DNA of 38,281 nucleotides from an uncultured Bacilli bacterium (GCA_947632065.1 CANRNO010000001.1:69803-108083), one strand, 5' to 3'. Shown: positions 17,001-25,549, counted from the stretch's first letter. Made by a program: numbers and translations. Notes: a model not told the origin generated them from the letters alone.

Positions 17001-17604
17001 TCCCTTAATAACTCATAAACTTACTATATTAAGAGATGAAAAAACACAAACAAAAGAATTTAGAGAAATAATAGGGGAGATTGCTAGTATATTATGTTAT
17101 GAAGCAATGAGTGATGAGCCTTTAAAGACAAAAGAAATAAAAACTCCGATAAAAAAGATGAATGCTCAAAAACTAAATACAGATAACTATGTATTTGTAC
17201 CCATATTAAGAGCAGGGCTTGGAATGGCAGAAGGTATTATTAAAATTATGCCAACTGCTAAATTTGGTCATATTGGAATGTATAGAGATGAAGAAACTTT
17301 TATACCAGTAAATTATTTTTATAAAATGCCACCATCAGTAGAAGATAAAACAGTATTTTTAATAGATCCAATGCTTGCAACAGGAGGTAGTGCAATAGAT
17401 GCAATCTCTTCACTAAAAGAAAAAGGAATAAAGAAAATAAAATTTTTATGTATAATTGCTGCACCTGATGGAATAAAAGCATTAGAAGAAAAGCATCCAG
17501 ATGTAGATTTATATTGTGCTAAAATAGATGATAAATTAAATGAAAATAAATATATAGTTCCAGGACTTGGAGATGCTGGAGATAGAATATTTGGTACAAA
17601 CTAA
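16978..17604 (+). CDS. upp: Uracil phosphoribosyltransferase
   Basis: Converts uracil and PRPP to UMP, the step after uracil import. The 208-residue length is typical. Visible motifs are VFVPILRAGLGMAEG near residue 70, HIGMYRDEET, the PRPP loop FLIDPMLATGGSAIDAI (about 120-136) and the C-terminal uracil-binding YIVPGLGDAGDRIFGT. The ATG at 16978 is used because AAGGAAAG precedes it and the protein then begins KKIELNNPLITHKL as in the family. The start lies inside the end of uraA. Confidence 0.96.
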   Translation: MKKIELNNPLITHKLTILRDEKTQTKEFREIIGEIASILCYEAMSDEPLKTKEIKTPIKKMNAQKLNTDNYVFVPILRAGLGMAEGIIKIMPTAKFGHIGMYRDEETFIPVNYFYKMPPSVEDKTVFLIDPMLATGGSAIDAISSLKEKGIKKIKFLCIIAAPDGIKALEEKHPDVDLYCAKIDDKLNENKYIVPGLGDAGDRIFGTN

Positions 17605-17605
17605 A

Positions 17606-17629
17606 AAAAAGAGGTTTAAGCCTCTTTTT
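17606..17629. terminator. Bidirectional terminator
   Basis: A nine-pair stem (17606-17614 with 17621-17629) with A and T runs at its edges overlaps the 3' ends of upp and the convergent arginase-like gene. Confidence 0.75.
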
Positions 17630-18521
17630 CTTCTTCATCTGGTATTTCATCAAGTGTACTTACTGTTTTAGCAAGTATATTAAGAGCAATTTGCTCAGTT
17701 TTTCTATCAGGATCCTTAGTAGGATTAAATTCGACAACATCAAATGAAGTAAGTTCATGAGCATGAGTTAAAATAGCATCTATTAATTCCATAGCAGTCT
17801 TCTCATCAATTCCATTATCCTCAGGTACTGAAACACCAATAGATACAGTAGGATCAATTAAATCCAAATTAAATACTACATGAAATTTTTTAGCTTTCTC
17901 ACCAGCAGCCTTAAATGCCTCATCGACAATACTACCAGCACCTTTACTTTTTATATCATCAGTAGAGAATACATTAACATTAGCATATTTTAAATTCTCT
18001 TGTTCTCTTTGATCTATACTTCTAGCACCCACAACAGATACTGAAATTGGATTAATTACTGCACCATTTTCATTAAAAGTACGAAGTTCTTCTTGCTTTT
18101 GTCCAGTAACAGTAGCCAAAACCATACCATGAACATTACCTGTTGGAGTAGTATCATATGTATTATAAGAAGGATGAGCTCCAAACCAAATAACACCAAC
18201 ACCATCATTTGCTTTTAAACTTGCAAGAATAGATGCAATACAAACAGATCCATCTCCACCTATAGTAATAGGGAATAATCCTGCCTGATACTTTTCGTTT
18301 AACGTATCATATAAAACTTTATTAAAGGCATTAATCTCTATTTCATTTTTTCTTTTTTCTGCTAAATTTCTATTTTTTATTATCGCAGAATTTTGTGAAA
18401 TAGAAATAATTTCTCCTTTATAAAAACTACTCATATCTCTAATTAATTGTATTGGTCCAGAAGAAGCTCCATTAATTTGAACTCCTAAATCAGAACCAGC
18501 TCCTATAACAACCGTCTTCAT
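17616..18521 (-). CDS. Arginase/agmatinase-fold protein lacking most metal ligands
   Basis: A 301-residue ureohydrolase-fold protein. The fold landmarks are recognisable but the binuclear manganese site is not. GGDHS is GGDGS (residues 88-92, His replaced by Gly91). DAHxD is GAHPS (Gly114, His116, Ser118). SxDxDxxDP is FNLDLIDP (Asn218, Asp220). By alignment with classical arginases only two of six metal ligands remain. The HGM His (131) and the late Glu (264, in VVEFNP) are retained. It is therefore unlikely to hydrolyse arginine or agmatine by the usual mechanism. It could be a regulatory or binding protein, or use another chemistry. The frame is full-length and intact, which argues against simple decay. 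ATG 18521 is chosen because AGGTGA precedes it. The upstream GTG at 18530 overlaps that site. Confidence 0.85.
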   Translation of the reverse strand: MKTVVIGAGSDLGVQINGASSGPIQLIRDMSSFYKGEIISISQNSAIIKNRNLAEKRKNEIEINAFNKVLYDTLNEKYQAGLFPITIGGDGSVCIASILASLKANDGVGVIWFGAHPSYNTYDTTPTGNVHGMVLATVTGQKQEELRTFNENGAVINPISVSVVGARSIDQREQENLKYANVNVFSTDDIKSKGAGSIVDEAFKAAGEKAKKFHVVFNLDLIDPTVSIGVSVPEDNGIDEKTAMELIDAILTHAHELTSFDVVEFNPTKDPDRKTEQIALNILAKTVSTLDEIPDEEEKEA

Positions 18522-18622
18522 ATTCTTCACCTATTATTATTTTATCGTAAAAATTTGTATAATTCAACATAAATTATTTTAAAATTGAAAACTTTACTAT
18601 ATAATTACAGTAGGTGATATAA

Positions 18623-20059
18623 ATGAAAAAGTTAAATGAGTTATACGAAAACATACCTTATGATACAGAAATCAAAGGTATTAAGATTAATTCAAAAGAA
18701 GTAGAATCAGGAGATTTATTTGTTTGTACTATGGGTGTTACTGCTGATAGACACAATTTTATTGATGATGCAGTATCTCACGGTGCCAGTGCACTTGTTG
18801 TAAGTAGAAAAGATATAAAAACATCAATTCCAAGTGTCTATGTAGAAAACACAAATAAAGAATTACCATTTTTATGTAGTAAGTTCTATGATCATCCAGA
18901 AGATAAAATGACTATGATTGGAGTAACTGGAACAGATGGAAAAACAACTACATCAACAGTTATTCATACTTTAATGGGAAATGATATATGCGGATACCTT
19001 GGAAGTAATGGTGCAAACTGCTCTAAGTTCAATGAAGAAACTCAAAATTCAACCCCAGACGCAGATAAACTTTATAAAATATTTAAAAAGTTTCTTGATG
19101 CTGGATGTAAATATGTATCCTTTGAAGCTAGTAGTGAGGCCTTTTACAGAGGAAGACTTAATGCTATGAAATTTGATATAAGTGTTCTAACTAATATTAC
19201 AGAAGATCATCTAAATGTACATAAAACATTAGATAATTATATAGAATGTAAATGTAAACTATTCTCTAACACTAAAAAAGATGGACTTTGTATATTAAAT
19301 CATGATGATGAACATTTTGAAAGAGTAAAAAGAAGTTGTAATGGAAAAGTCTTAACTTATGGTAAAGGAATAGATAATGACTTACAAATAATATCTTATG
19401 TATTAAAACCTAGATTTACTAAAATAAAAATCAAATATAAAAATAAAGAATATGATATAGAAAGTTCTCTACTTGGAGAATATAATGTCTACAATTTAGC
19501 CGCAGCATTACTTGTTTGTCTAGAATTAGGATGTAATATAAAAGATTTACAAAAGAAAACTCAAAAATTAGAAGTAGATGGAAGATTTAAAATATTAAAT
19601 ACTGAAACACCATACACAGTAGTAGTAGATTATGCTCATACAACAAATGCAGTAAAAAGTGTTTTAGATTTCGTTCATACACTAGATGTAAATAGATCTA
19701 TTGTCGTAATAGGATCAGCTGGAGGAAGAGAAAAAGAAAAACGTCCTTTAATGGGAAAAACAGTTGCGGATAATGCAAACTACGCTATTTTTACTGCTGA
19801 TGATCCAAGAGATGAAGATCCAGAAGTAATTGCCAAAGAAATGGCAAGTGAAATAAAAGATAAAGAGTCATATGAAATAGAAGTAGATAGAAAAAAAGCA
19901 GTAAGACGTGCAATAGATATGGCAAAACCAAAAGATATAGTATTGATTTTAGGAAAAGGATGTGAAACATCACAAAAATTAAAAGATGGACCAGTATATT
20001 ATTCTGATACTGAAAGTGCATATGAAGCAGTAGAAATAAGAAAATTAAGAGAAAAATAA
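18623..20059 (+). CDS. murE: UDP-N-acetylmuramoyl-tripeptide synthetase
   Basis: Adds the third amino acid to UDP-MurNAc-L-Ala-D-Glu in the cytoplasm. It has 478 residues with the ATP loop GVTGTDGKTTT (about 100-110), the nucleotide-sugar contact residues around STPDADKL, LTNITEDHLNVHKT, the C-terminal VVDYAHTTNAV and GSAGGREKEKRP. The amino-acid selectivity motif reads D393-D394-P395-R396. Diaminopimelate enzymes normally have DNPR, and Lys enzymes have other residues at the second and fourth places. The Arg suggests diaminopimelate but the second Asp leaves it open. AGGTGA precedes the ATG. The gene is alone between a divergent arginase-like gene and a promoter for the next gene. Confidence 0.95.
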   Translation: MKKLNELYENIPYDTEIKGIKINSKEVESGDLFVCTMGVTADRHNFIDDAVSHGASALVVSRKDIKTSIPSVYVENTNKELPFLCSKFYDHPEDKMTMIGVTGTDGKTTTSTVIHTLMGNDICGYLGSNGANCSKFNEETQNSTPDADKLYKIFKKFLDAGCKYVSFEASSEAFYRGRLNAMKFDISVLTNITEDHLNVHKTLDNYIECKCKLFSNTKKDGLCILNHDDEHFERVKRSCNGKVLTYGKGIDNDLQIISYVLKPRFTKIKIKYKNKEYDIESSLLGEYNVYNLAAALLVCLELGCNIKDLQKKTQKLEVDGRFKILNTETPYTVVVDYAHTTNAVKSVLDFVHTLDVNRSIVVIGSAGGREKEKRPLMGKTVADNANYAIFTADDPRDEDPEVIAKEMASEIKDKESYEIEVDRKKAVRRAIDMAKPKDIVLILGKGCETSQKLKDGPVYYSDTESAYEAVEIRKLREK

Positions 20060-20060
20060 T

Positions 20061-20089
20061 TTGATTTTTTATTAAAATTGTGCTATAAT
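20061..20089 (+). promoter_or_regulatory. Promoter, TTGATT-17-TATAAT with extended -10
   Basis: TTGATT (20061-20066), 17 bases, TATAAT (20084-20089) preceded by TGC. It matches the promoter of the related gene at 20.7 kb very closely. Confidence 0.75.
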
Positions 20090-20115
20090 GTGGGCATCGA
20101 GAGGGGGATACTAAT

Positions 20116-20610
20116 ATGAAAAATAAAAAAACAATAGTTAATCCAAGTGAATTTAGAGATGAAAAATTTAAACTTTTAGATGCTACACATATAGAAGGAA
20201 AAGATTTCGTTTTAAATGAGGATATAGCCAAAAAATATCATGTAAAAACAATAGAAACTAAAGAAGGAGAAGAACAACATCTAGTTAAAAATCTAAACAT
20301 CAATTTCAAAAGAGTTTTTGCTTTTGCTCAGGCAACATTTTTCCTTGCTTTCTCATCAGCAGCAGGTTATGCCGCAGTAACAACTCCAAAAGATGAATTA
20401 AAAGAAATGATGAGAACGCCACATATCTCTGAACAAGAAGAACAAATCACAGTAGATGAATTTTTTAAAGATTTACAAAAAAATATGGATGAACATAGAA
20501 GAATTGTTGAAGAAAAAAGAGCTAAAGAAAAAGAAGAATTAAAAAATTACTATGATAACCTTTTCAAAAGTATCGAAGAAGCAAAATCAAACAAAACAAA
20601 AACTAAATAG
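20116..20610 (+). CDS. Single-pass membrane protein with shared ~30-residue motif and C-terminal coiled coil
   Basis: No family recognised. The protein has 164 residues. Residues about 36-65 form a motif (FVLNEDIAKKYHVKTIE... EEQHLV) that recurs in the next gene. A hydrophobic helix follows at about 72-93 (AFAQATFFLAFSSAAGYAAV), preceded by FKR, so the N-terminus including the motif is predicted inside and the C-terminus outside. The C-terminal 60 residues are charged and heptad-like (NMDEHRRIVEEKRAKEKEEL), probably a coiled coil. GAGAGGGGG precedes the ATG. The gene is flanked by its own promoter and a terminator. Confidence 0.7.
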   Translation: MKNKKTIVNPSEFRDEKFKLLDATHIEGKDFVLNEDIAKKYHVKTIETKEGEEQHLVKNLNINFKRVFAFAQATFFLAFSSAAGYAAVTTPKDELKEMMRTPHISEQEEQITVDEFFKDLQKNMDEHRRIVEEKRAKEKEELKNYYDNLFKSIEEAKSNKTKTK

Positions 20611-20616
20611 TAAACT

Positions 20617-20647
20617 AAAGATTATGGTTTTTAAATCATAATCTTTT
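20617..20647 (+). terminator. Probable terminator
   Basis: A ten-pair stem (20617-20626 with 20637-20646), extendable inward with one mismatch. The following T run is short, so efficiency is uncertain. Confidence 0.55.
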
Positions 20648-20688
20648 AAAATATAATTTATTTAAAACTGTATTAAGCCTCATAAAAT

Positions 20689-20717
20689 TTGATTATTTAT
20701 CAGTTTTATGATATAAT
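20689..20717 (+). promoter_or_regulatory. Promoter, TTGATT-17-TATAAT with extended -10
   Basis: TTGATT (20689-20694), 17 bases, TATAAT (20712-20717) preceded by TGA. A longer reading frame runs through this promoter, which is why the ATG at 20743 is the proper start of the next gene. Confidence 0.75.
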
Positions 20718-20742
20718 TATATTATTGAGAGGGGATAAGAAA

Positions 20743-21237
20743 ATGTTTGGAATTGATAAAAATGAATTTGAAGAATATAAAGAAATAATGGACAAAAACA
20801 AAGAACAAAATAATAATCAACAAGAACAAATACAAGGTATTAAAAACTTAAAAGTAAATACAGAAAATATAAAGCCTAAGAAAAATCATAAATTTAGATT
20901 AAAAAGAATACTTGCTGCTGCATCAGTAATAACATTTATTGGTGGTGCTGCAACTGGATATGGTTTAAGTAAAGTAGAAATGCCAAGTATGGATTCTATT
21001 TCTATATCACAAGAAGACAATACAGTTTATCCAGGACAAATAGAAGTACCACAAGGACATGAACTTTCTGAATACATCGATAAAGATGCATATGAATTGA
21101 CAGGAGCATATATTCTAAGTGATGAAACAAAAGAAAAATATAGTGTAGAAACTGTTATAGAAGACGGAAAAGAAAAACAATATTTAGTTTTAAAAGATAA
21201 AGACGAAAATAATGAATATACTGGAAAAACACGTTAA
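20743..21237 (+). CDS. Single-pass membrane protein sharing a motif with the preceding gene
   Basis: No family recognised. The protein has 164 residues starting at ATG 20743, preceded by GAGAGGGGA. The N-terminal 45 residues are charged and Gln/Asn-rich. A membrane helix follows at about 52-70 (ILAAASVITFIGGAATGYG) after the basic HKFRLKR, predicting N-in/C-out. The C-terminal region (about 122-150, YILSDETKEKYSVETV... KQYLV) matches the motif in the preceding protein: F/Y-V/I-L, an acidic pair, KY, VxT, then Q-x-LV at the same spacing. Here the motif lies after the helix and there it lies before it. Both genes share promoter and ribosome-site sequence, so they look like rearranged paralogues. 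Confidence 0.7.
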   Translation: MFGIDKNEFEEYKEIMDKNKEQNNNQQEQIQGIKNLKVNTENIKPKKNHKFRLKRILAAASVITFIGGAATGYGLSKVEMPSMDSISISQEDNTVYPGQIEVPQGHELSEYIDKDAYELTGAYILSDETKEKYSVETVIEDGKEKQYLVLKDKDENNEYTGKTR

Positions 21238-21241
21238 AGAG

Positions 21242-21264
21242 AAGTGAAGTAATTCGCTTTTTTT
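21242..21264 (+). terminator. Terminator
   Basis: A seven-pair stem (21242-21248 with 21253-21259, one G-T pair) followed by T to 21264. Confidence 0.65.
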
Positions 21265-21278
21265 AATTAGGAGGATGT

Positions 21279-21728
21279 ATGAGAAAACCACATCAAATAT
21301 TAGCTATATTATACAAAAAAGATGAAAAAGGAAATTATTTATATGCTGTATTTCACAGGAAAGATCATGACCAGTGGCAAGCCTTATCAGGAGGAGTAGA
21401 AGATGATGAGACTTATGAAGAAACAGTAAGAAGAGAAACAAAAGAAGAAACAGGATTAACTAATATTAAAATTACTAAGTTAGAATCAATCTCAACTATT
21501 CCAGTTGTAAACGTAACAGGAGAATTTACTTGGTCTTCAAAAGTACCTCTTGTATATGAACATTGCTTTGGAGTAGAAGTGCTAGATGGAAAAATAAAAC
21601 TATCAAATGAACACAACGATATAAAATGGTTAAATTATGAAAAGGCAAGAAAACAACTTACTTGGGATAGTAATAAAACAGCTTTATGGGAATTAAATTA
21701 TAAATTAACAAACAATAAAATCATATAA
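21279..21728 (+). CDS. Nudix hydrolase
   Basis: Hydrolyses a nucleoside diphosphate linked to another moiety, with Mg2+. It has 149 residues and a perfect Nudix box at 38-60: G38-x5-E44-x7-R52-E53-T-K-E56-E57-T-G59-L. The opening HQILAILYKKDEKGNYLYAVFHRKDHDQWQALSGG resembles NudB-like dATP/dihydroneopterin triphosphate hydrolases, but substrate cannot be fixed by eye. TAGGAGGATGT directly precedes the ATG. It is followed at 45 bases by sigK, with no terminator seen between, so they may share a transcript. Confidence 0.88.
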   Translation: MRKPHQILAILYKKDEKGNYLYAVFHRKDHDQWQALSGGVEDDETYEETVRRETKEETGLTNIKITKLESISTIPVVNVTGEFTWSSKVPLVYEHCFGVEVLDGKIKLSNEHNDIKWLNYEKARKQLTWDSNKTALWELNYKLTNNKII

Positions 21729-21773
21729 AGAATTAATAGACATATTTCGACATATAATTATTTAGGTGATTAT

Positions 21774-22475
21774 ATGTTTTTTCAAATTTTTGATATATTA
21801 AAAAACTTCTTTGGACTTACCGCATCTTATTCTAATCAAGTATTCCCAGAACCTTTATCAGAAGATGAAGAAAGTGAATGTATTAAGAAGTCCGCTATGG
21901 GAGATAAAAAAGCTCGTAATAAACTAATCGAACATAACTTAAGATTAGTTGCTCATATAGTTAAAAAATATGAAAGTAAATATGTAGATCAAGATGATTT
22001 AATTAGTATTGGAACTATCGGACTTATCAAAGGAATAGATTCATTTTCAAATAAAAAAGGAACAAAGATAACTACTTATTGTGCTAGATGTATAGAAAAT
22101 GAAATACTCATGTATTTTAGAAGTAATAATAAATTTAATAAAAATATTTCTATTAATGAATCAATTGGTTTTGACAAGGATGGAAATGAAATATCCATAT
22201 TAGATATCCTAAAAGTACCATCTCCAGATTTTATAGAAAACATATCTTTAAAAGAAGATATATCCTTATTAAATAAATATATAAAAATACTTTCTCCAAG
22301 AGAAAAAGAAATACTAATTAGGCGTTATGGACTCAATAACAAAGAAGAACAAACTCAAAAAGTAATCGCCAAAGAGTTAAATATATCAAGAAGTTATGTA
22401 TCACGTATAGAAAAACGTGCTTTAACCAAAATATTAAGAGAATTTATTAAAAATAACAATTACTTATCGGAGTAA
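21774..22475 (+). CDS. sigK: RNA polymerase sporulation sigma factor, sigma-K type with pro-sequence
   Basis: A 233-residue sigma-70 family protein. Region 2 reads ARNKLIEHNLRLVAHIVKKYE... DLISIGTIGLIKGIDSF... TYCARCIENEILMYFRS, region 3/4 reads LSPREKEILIRRYGL and EELNISRSYVSRIEKRAL-like residues, all very close to Bacillus sigma-K (mother-cell late sporulation factor). The first ~20 residues (MFFQIFDILKNFFGLTASYS) are hydrophobic and amphipathic, preceding FPEPLS exactly where pro-sigma-K is cleaved by SpoIVFB in Bacillus. The gene is uninterrupted, with no sigK-intervening element. A weaker alternative is a sigma-E paralogue, but NLRLVAHIVKK and ISRSYVSRIEKRAL favour sigma-K. It indicates a sporulating ancestry or ability. 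Confidence 0.9.
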   Translation: MFFQIFDILKNFFGLTASYSNQVFPEPLSEDEESECIKKSAMGDKKARNKLIEHNLRLVAHIVKKYESKYVDQDDLISIGTIGLIKGIDSFSNKKGTKITTYCARCIENEILMYFRSNNKFNKNISINESIGFDKDGNEISILDILKVPSPDFIENISLKEDISLLNKYIKILSPREKEILIRRYGLNNKEEQTQKVIAKELNISRSYVSRIEKRALTKILREFIKNNNYLSE

Positions 22476-22541
22476 AAATACAAAATCTTTACTTATTTAA
22501 GAAAAAAAAGTATAATAAGAAATGAGTGGAGAGAAGAGATA

Positions 22542-24011
22542 ATGGTAAAGAAAAAAAGAAGCAGTACCAATGAAATTTATGATAAAGAAAAAGAAAAAAT
22601 AGAAAAAAGACAAAATCAAAATAAACATCATGAAAAATTTTGGATTATTTGTATTCCTACATTATGTGTAATATTACTCATTTTACTTGCTATATTACTT
22701 TTTTTACCAAGCATTATTCTAAAAGGAGATAAAGAAGTTACTCTTGAATATGGAAAAGTATATAAAGAAAAAGGATATACTGCTTCATATTTTAATCATA
22801 ATCTAACAAATAAAGTAAAAGTATCAGGTAAAGTTAATAATAAAAAAATAGGTAAATATAAAATTACTTATAAAGTAAATAATGGATTCTTTACTATAAA
22901 AAAGACTAGAACTGTTATAGTTGCTGATACTAAAAGCCCAAAAATATCCTTATTTGGAGATAAAAAAGTATATGTATGTCCTGGTAAAGAATATAAAGAG
23001 TTAGGCTTTAGAGCAGTAGATAATTATGATGATAACTTAACAAATAAAGTAAAAGTAAAAAAATATTTAAATAAAGTTATTTATACTCTTAGAGATAAAT
23101 CTCATAACTTTACAAAAGTAGAAAGAAAAATATTCTATGAAGATATAGAAAAACCAGAAATTAAACTTAATGGTGGAGATATAGTATATTCTTTTATAGG
23201 AGAAGAATATAAAGATTTAGGATATGAAGTAATAGATAATTGTGATACTTCCTTAAAAGATAAAGTAGAAGTAACAGGTAATGTAGATACTAATACTGCT
23301 GGTACTTATAAAATAACTTATAAAGTTAAAGATAATGCTGGTAATACAGAAGAAAAACAAAGAACAGTAATAGTATCAGAACATGGACAAGATGGAACAA
23401 TCTACTTAACTTTTGATGATGGTCCTAAAGATGGAACAACTAATATTATTTTAGATATTCTAAGAGATAATGGAATTAAGGCAACTTTCTTTATCACAAA
23501 TAATGGACCTGATGAACTTGTAAAAAGAGAATTTGATGAAGGACATACTGTCGCTCTTCACACTGCATCTCATAACTACTCAACAGTATATGCCTCAGTT
23601 GATGATTACTTTAAAGATTTAGAATCTGTAAAACAAAGAGCAGATAGAATAACAGGAGAAGATACAAAAATAATTAGATTCCCAGGAGGATCAAGTAATA
23701 CTATAAGTCGTAGATATTCTATGGGACTTATGTCCACCTTAACAGAAGAAGTAGTAAAAAGAGGTTTTCACTATTTTGATTGGAATCTTTATAGTGGAGA
23801 TGCTGGAGAATTATATGATGCTGATGCAGTTGCTAATAATGTAATAAGACAACTTAGAAAAGATAGAGTAAATATGATATTAATGCATGATATAAAACCA
23901 TATACAAGAGATGCAATAGACAAAATTATAAAATTTGGAAAAGAAAATGGATATGTTTTTGATAAAATAACTATGGCAACAGAAATGATAAAACAAAAAG
24001 TTAATAATTAG
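22542..24011 (+). CDS. Membrane-anchored polysaccharide (peptidoglycan) deacetylase with Ig-like repeats
   Basis: A 489-residue type II membrane protein. A basic N-terminus and one helix (about 33-58) are followed by three DUF5011/Ig-like repeats (about 60-130, 131-203 and 204-280, each with a GDK/GGD start and a YKVKDNAGN-like end). A NodB deacetylase domain ends the protein: TFDDGP at 290-295, metal ligands Asp293, His340 and His344 (HTASH), RFPGGSSN, DWNLYSGD and LMHD with its catalytic-side His. Such enzymes remove acetyl groups from GlcNAc or MurNAc in peptidoglycan and can make walls lysozyme-resistant. The substrate is inferred. It is followed after 8 bases by yqeG. Confidence 0.9.
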   Translation: MVKKKRSSTNEIYDKEKEKIEKRQNQNKHHEKFWIICIPTLCVILLILLAILLFLPSIILKGDKEVTLEYGKVYKEKGYTASYFNHNLTNKVKVSGKVNNKKIGKYKITYKVNNGFFTIKKTRTVIVADTKSPKISLFGDKKVYVCPGKEYKELGFRAVDNYDDNLTNKVKVKKYLNKVIYTLRDKSHNFTKVERKIFYEDIEKPEIKLNGGDIVYSFIGEEYKDLGYEVIDNCDTSLKDKVEVTGNVDTNTAGTYKITYKVKDNAGNTEEKQRTVIVSEHGQDGTIYLTFDDGPKDGTTNIILDILRDNGIKATFFITNNGPDELVKREFDEGHTVALHTASHNYSTVYASVDDYFKDLESVKQRADRITGEDTKIIRFPGGSSNTISRRYSMGLMSTLTEEVVKRGFHYFDWNLYSGDAGELYDADAVANNVIRQLRKDRVNMILMHDIKPYTRDAIDKIIKFGKENGYVFDKITMATEMIKQKVNN

Positions 24012-24019
24012 GAGGATTT

Positions 24020-24532
24020 ATGCTAATACCAGATATGTATAAAAAGACAATTTTTGATATTAACTATGATTTGTTAAAAGAAAAAGGTATTACATGTTTA
24101 ATATTTGATCTTGACAATACTCTTGCTTTAATAGACGAAAAAGAATGTCCACAAAAAGTAAAAGTATTAATAGAAAAACTAAAAAAAGATTTCAAAGTAT
24201 TAATAATATCTAATAATTATAAATCAAGATTAAAACCATATGAAGAGGCTCTTGGTATTGATTCGGTAAGTTTTGCTTTAAAACCTTTAACTAAAGGATT
24301 AAGACAAGTAATAAAAAAATATCATTTAAAAAAATCTGAAATGGTAATGATAGGAGATCAAATACCAACCGATATTCTTTCTGGTAAAAGATTTAAAATA
24401 ATGACTATCTTAGTTGAACCACTTGCTGTAAAAGACTTAAAAATAACAAGTTTTAATCGCTTTATAGAAAGAAGATTAATAAAAAAGTATGAGAAAAAAG
24501 GACTCTTCCAAAAAGGAGATTATTATGAATAG
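24020..24532 (+). CDS. yqeG: YqeG-family HAD phosphatase
   Basis: A 170-residue HAD subfamily IIIA protein with the nucleophile motif FDLDNTL (about 30-36), a motif II Ser/Asn in LIISNN, a Lys-containing KPLTKGL and motif III MIGDQIPTDI. The natural substrate of YqeG is not settled (some members act on phosphatidylglycerophosphate). TTAGGAGG precedes the ATG. Its last eight bases overlap the yqeH start, the usual yqeG-yqeH pairing in Bacillota. Confidence 0.9.
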   Translation: MLIPDMYKKTIFDINYDLLKEKGITCLIFDLDNTLALIDEKECPQKVKVLIEKLKKDFKVLIISNNYKSRLKPYEEALGIDSVSFALKPLTKGLRQVIKKYHLKKSEMVMIGDQIPTDILSGKRFKIMTILVEPLAVKDLKITSFNRFIERRLIKKYEKKGLFQKGDYYE

Positions 24533-25529
24533 TAAAAAATGTAAAGGTTGTGGAGTAGAACTTCAAGATAATAATATGCTACAACCTGGATATGTAACAG
24601 ATTTAGGACAAGACTTTTGTAGAAGATGTTTTCGTCTTAAAAATTATGGAGACTATCAAGTAGTAGTAAAAAAGACAGAAGAATATATAGAAATATTAAA
24701 AAGTGTAGGAAAGACAAAAGATTTAGTAGTCTATGTAACAGACCTTTTAAACCTAGAAGAAGACATTTCTAAAATTAGAGAATATATACCAAATAAAATG
24801 ATTTTAGTATTAAATAAAAAAGATGTTTTACCAAAATCAATTAAAGAAGAAAAATTTATAGAATACTTCAAAGAACAAAATATATCATTTGAAGATATTA
24901 TAGTTGTATCAGTAGAGAAAAACTATAATATTAATCATTTAATAAATAGAATTAAATTTCTTCAAACAAGTAAAAAAGTATATGTAGTAGGTAGAACTAA
25001 TGCAGGTAAATCAACACTTATAAATAAACTTCTAAGTCTTTATAATAAAGATGATGAACAACTAACAATCTCACCACTTCCTGCAACCACTCTAAATACA
25101 GTATCTATTGAATTAAATGAGCACTTAACAATAGTAGATACACCAGGATTTGTAGATAAATCATCAATAACTAACTATGTAGATAAAAATATGTTAAAGA
25201 AAATTATGGCTAAAAAAGAAATTAAACCTCGTACATATCAATTAAGACGTGGACAAGCTATAGTAATTGAAGATATAGTTAGAATTGATTACGTAGAAGG
25301 TGAGAAAAATAGTTTTACTGTATTTGTATCTAATGATTTAAAAATAAAAAGACTATTTAATAGTAAAAATCCATCTCTTACTAACTTGACAAGGCATGTA
25401 TATGATGTAAAATATCATGAAGACCTAGTAATAGATGGACTAGGATTTATTAAGATTGCCAATAAAGGTAAAATAAATATTTATATAGATCAAAACATTA
25501 AAACATTTTTAAGAAGTTCTATAATATAA
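24525..25529 (+). CDS. yqeH: Circularly permuted ribosome-biogenesis GTPase
   Basis: YqeH assists 30S subunit assembly. An N-terminal zinc finger (CKGCG... FCRRC) is followed by a permuted G domain: the G4 motif NKKD occurs before the G1 loop GRTNAGKSTLINKL, then G3 DTPGF. The C-terminal region (about 215-334) is the family's RNA-binding part. The length of 334 residues is close to the usual 360. ATG 24525 is used: AAAAGGAG precedes it and it gives the zinc finger directly. An earlier in-frame ATG at 24489 lacks a site. Confidence 0.93.
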   Translation: MNSKKCKGCGVELQDNNMLQPGYVTDLGQDFCRRCFRLKNYGDYQVVVKKTEEYIEILKSVGKTKDLVVYVTDLLNLEEDISKIREYIPNKMILVLNKKDVLPKSIKEEKFIEYFKEQNISFEDIIVVSVEKNYNINHLINRIKFLQTSKKVYVVGRTNAGKSTLINKLLSLYNKDDEQLTISPLPATTLNTVSIELNEHLTIVDTPGFVDKSSITNYVDKNMLKKIMAKKEIKPRTYQLRRGQAIVIEDIVRIDYVEGEKNSFTVFVSNDLKIKRLFNSKNPSLTNLTRHVYDVKYHEDLVIDGLGFIKIANKGKINIYIDQNIKTFLRSSII

Positions 25530-25549
25530 AATATTAAAGGAGGGATTTG

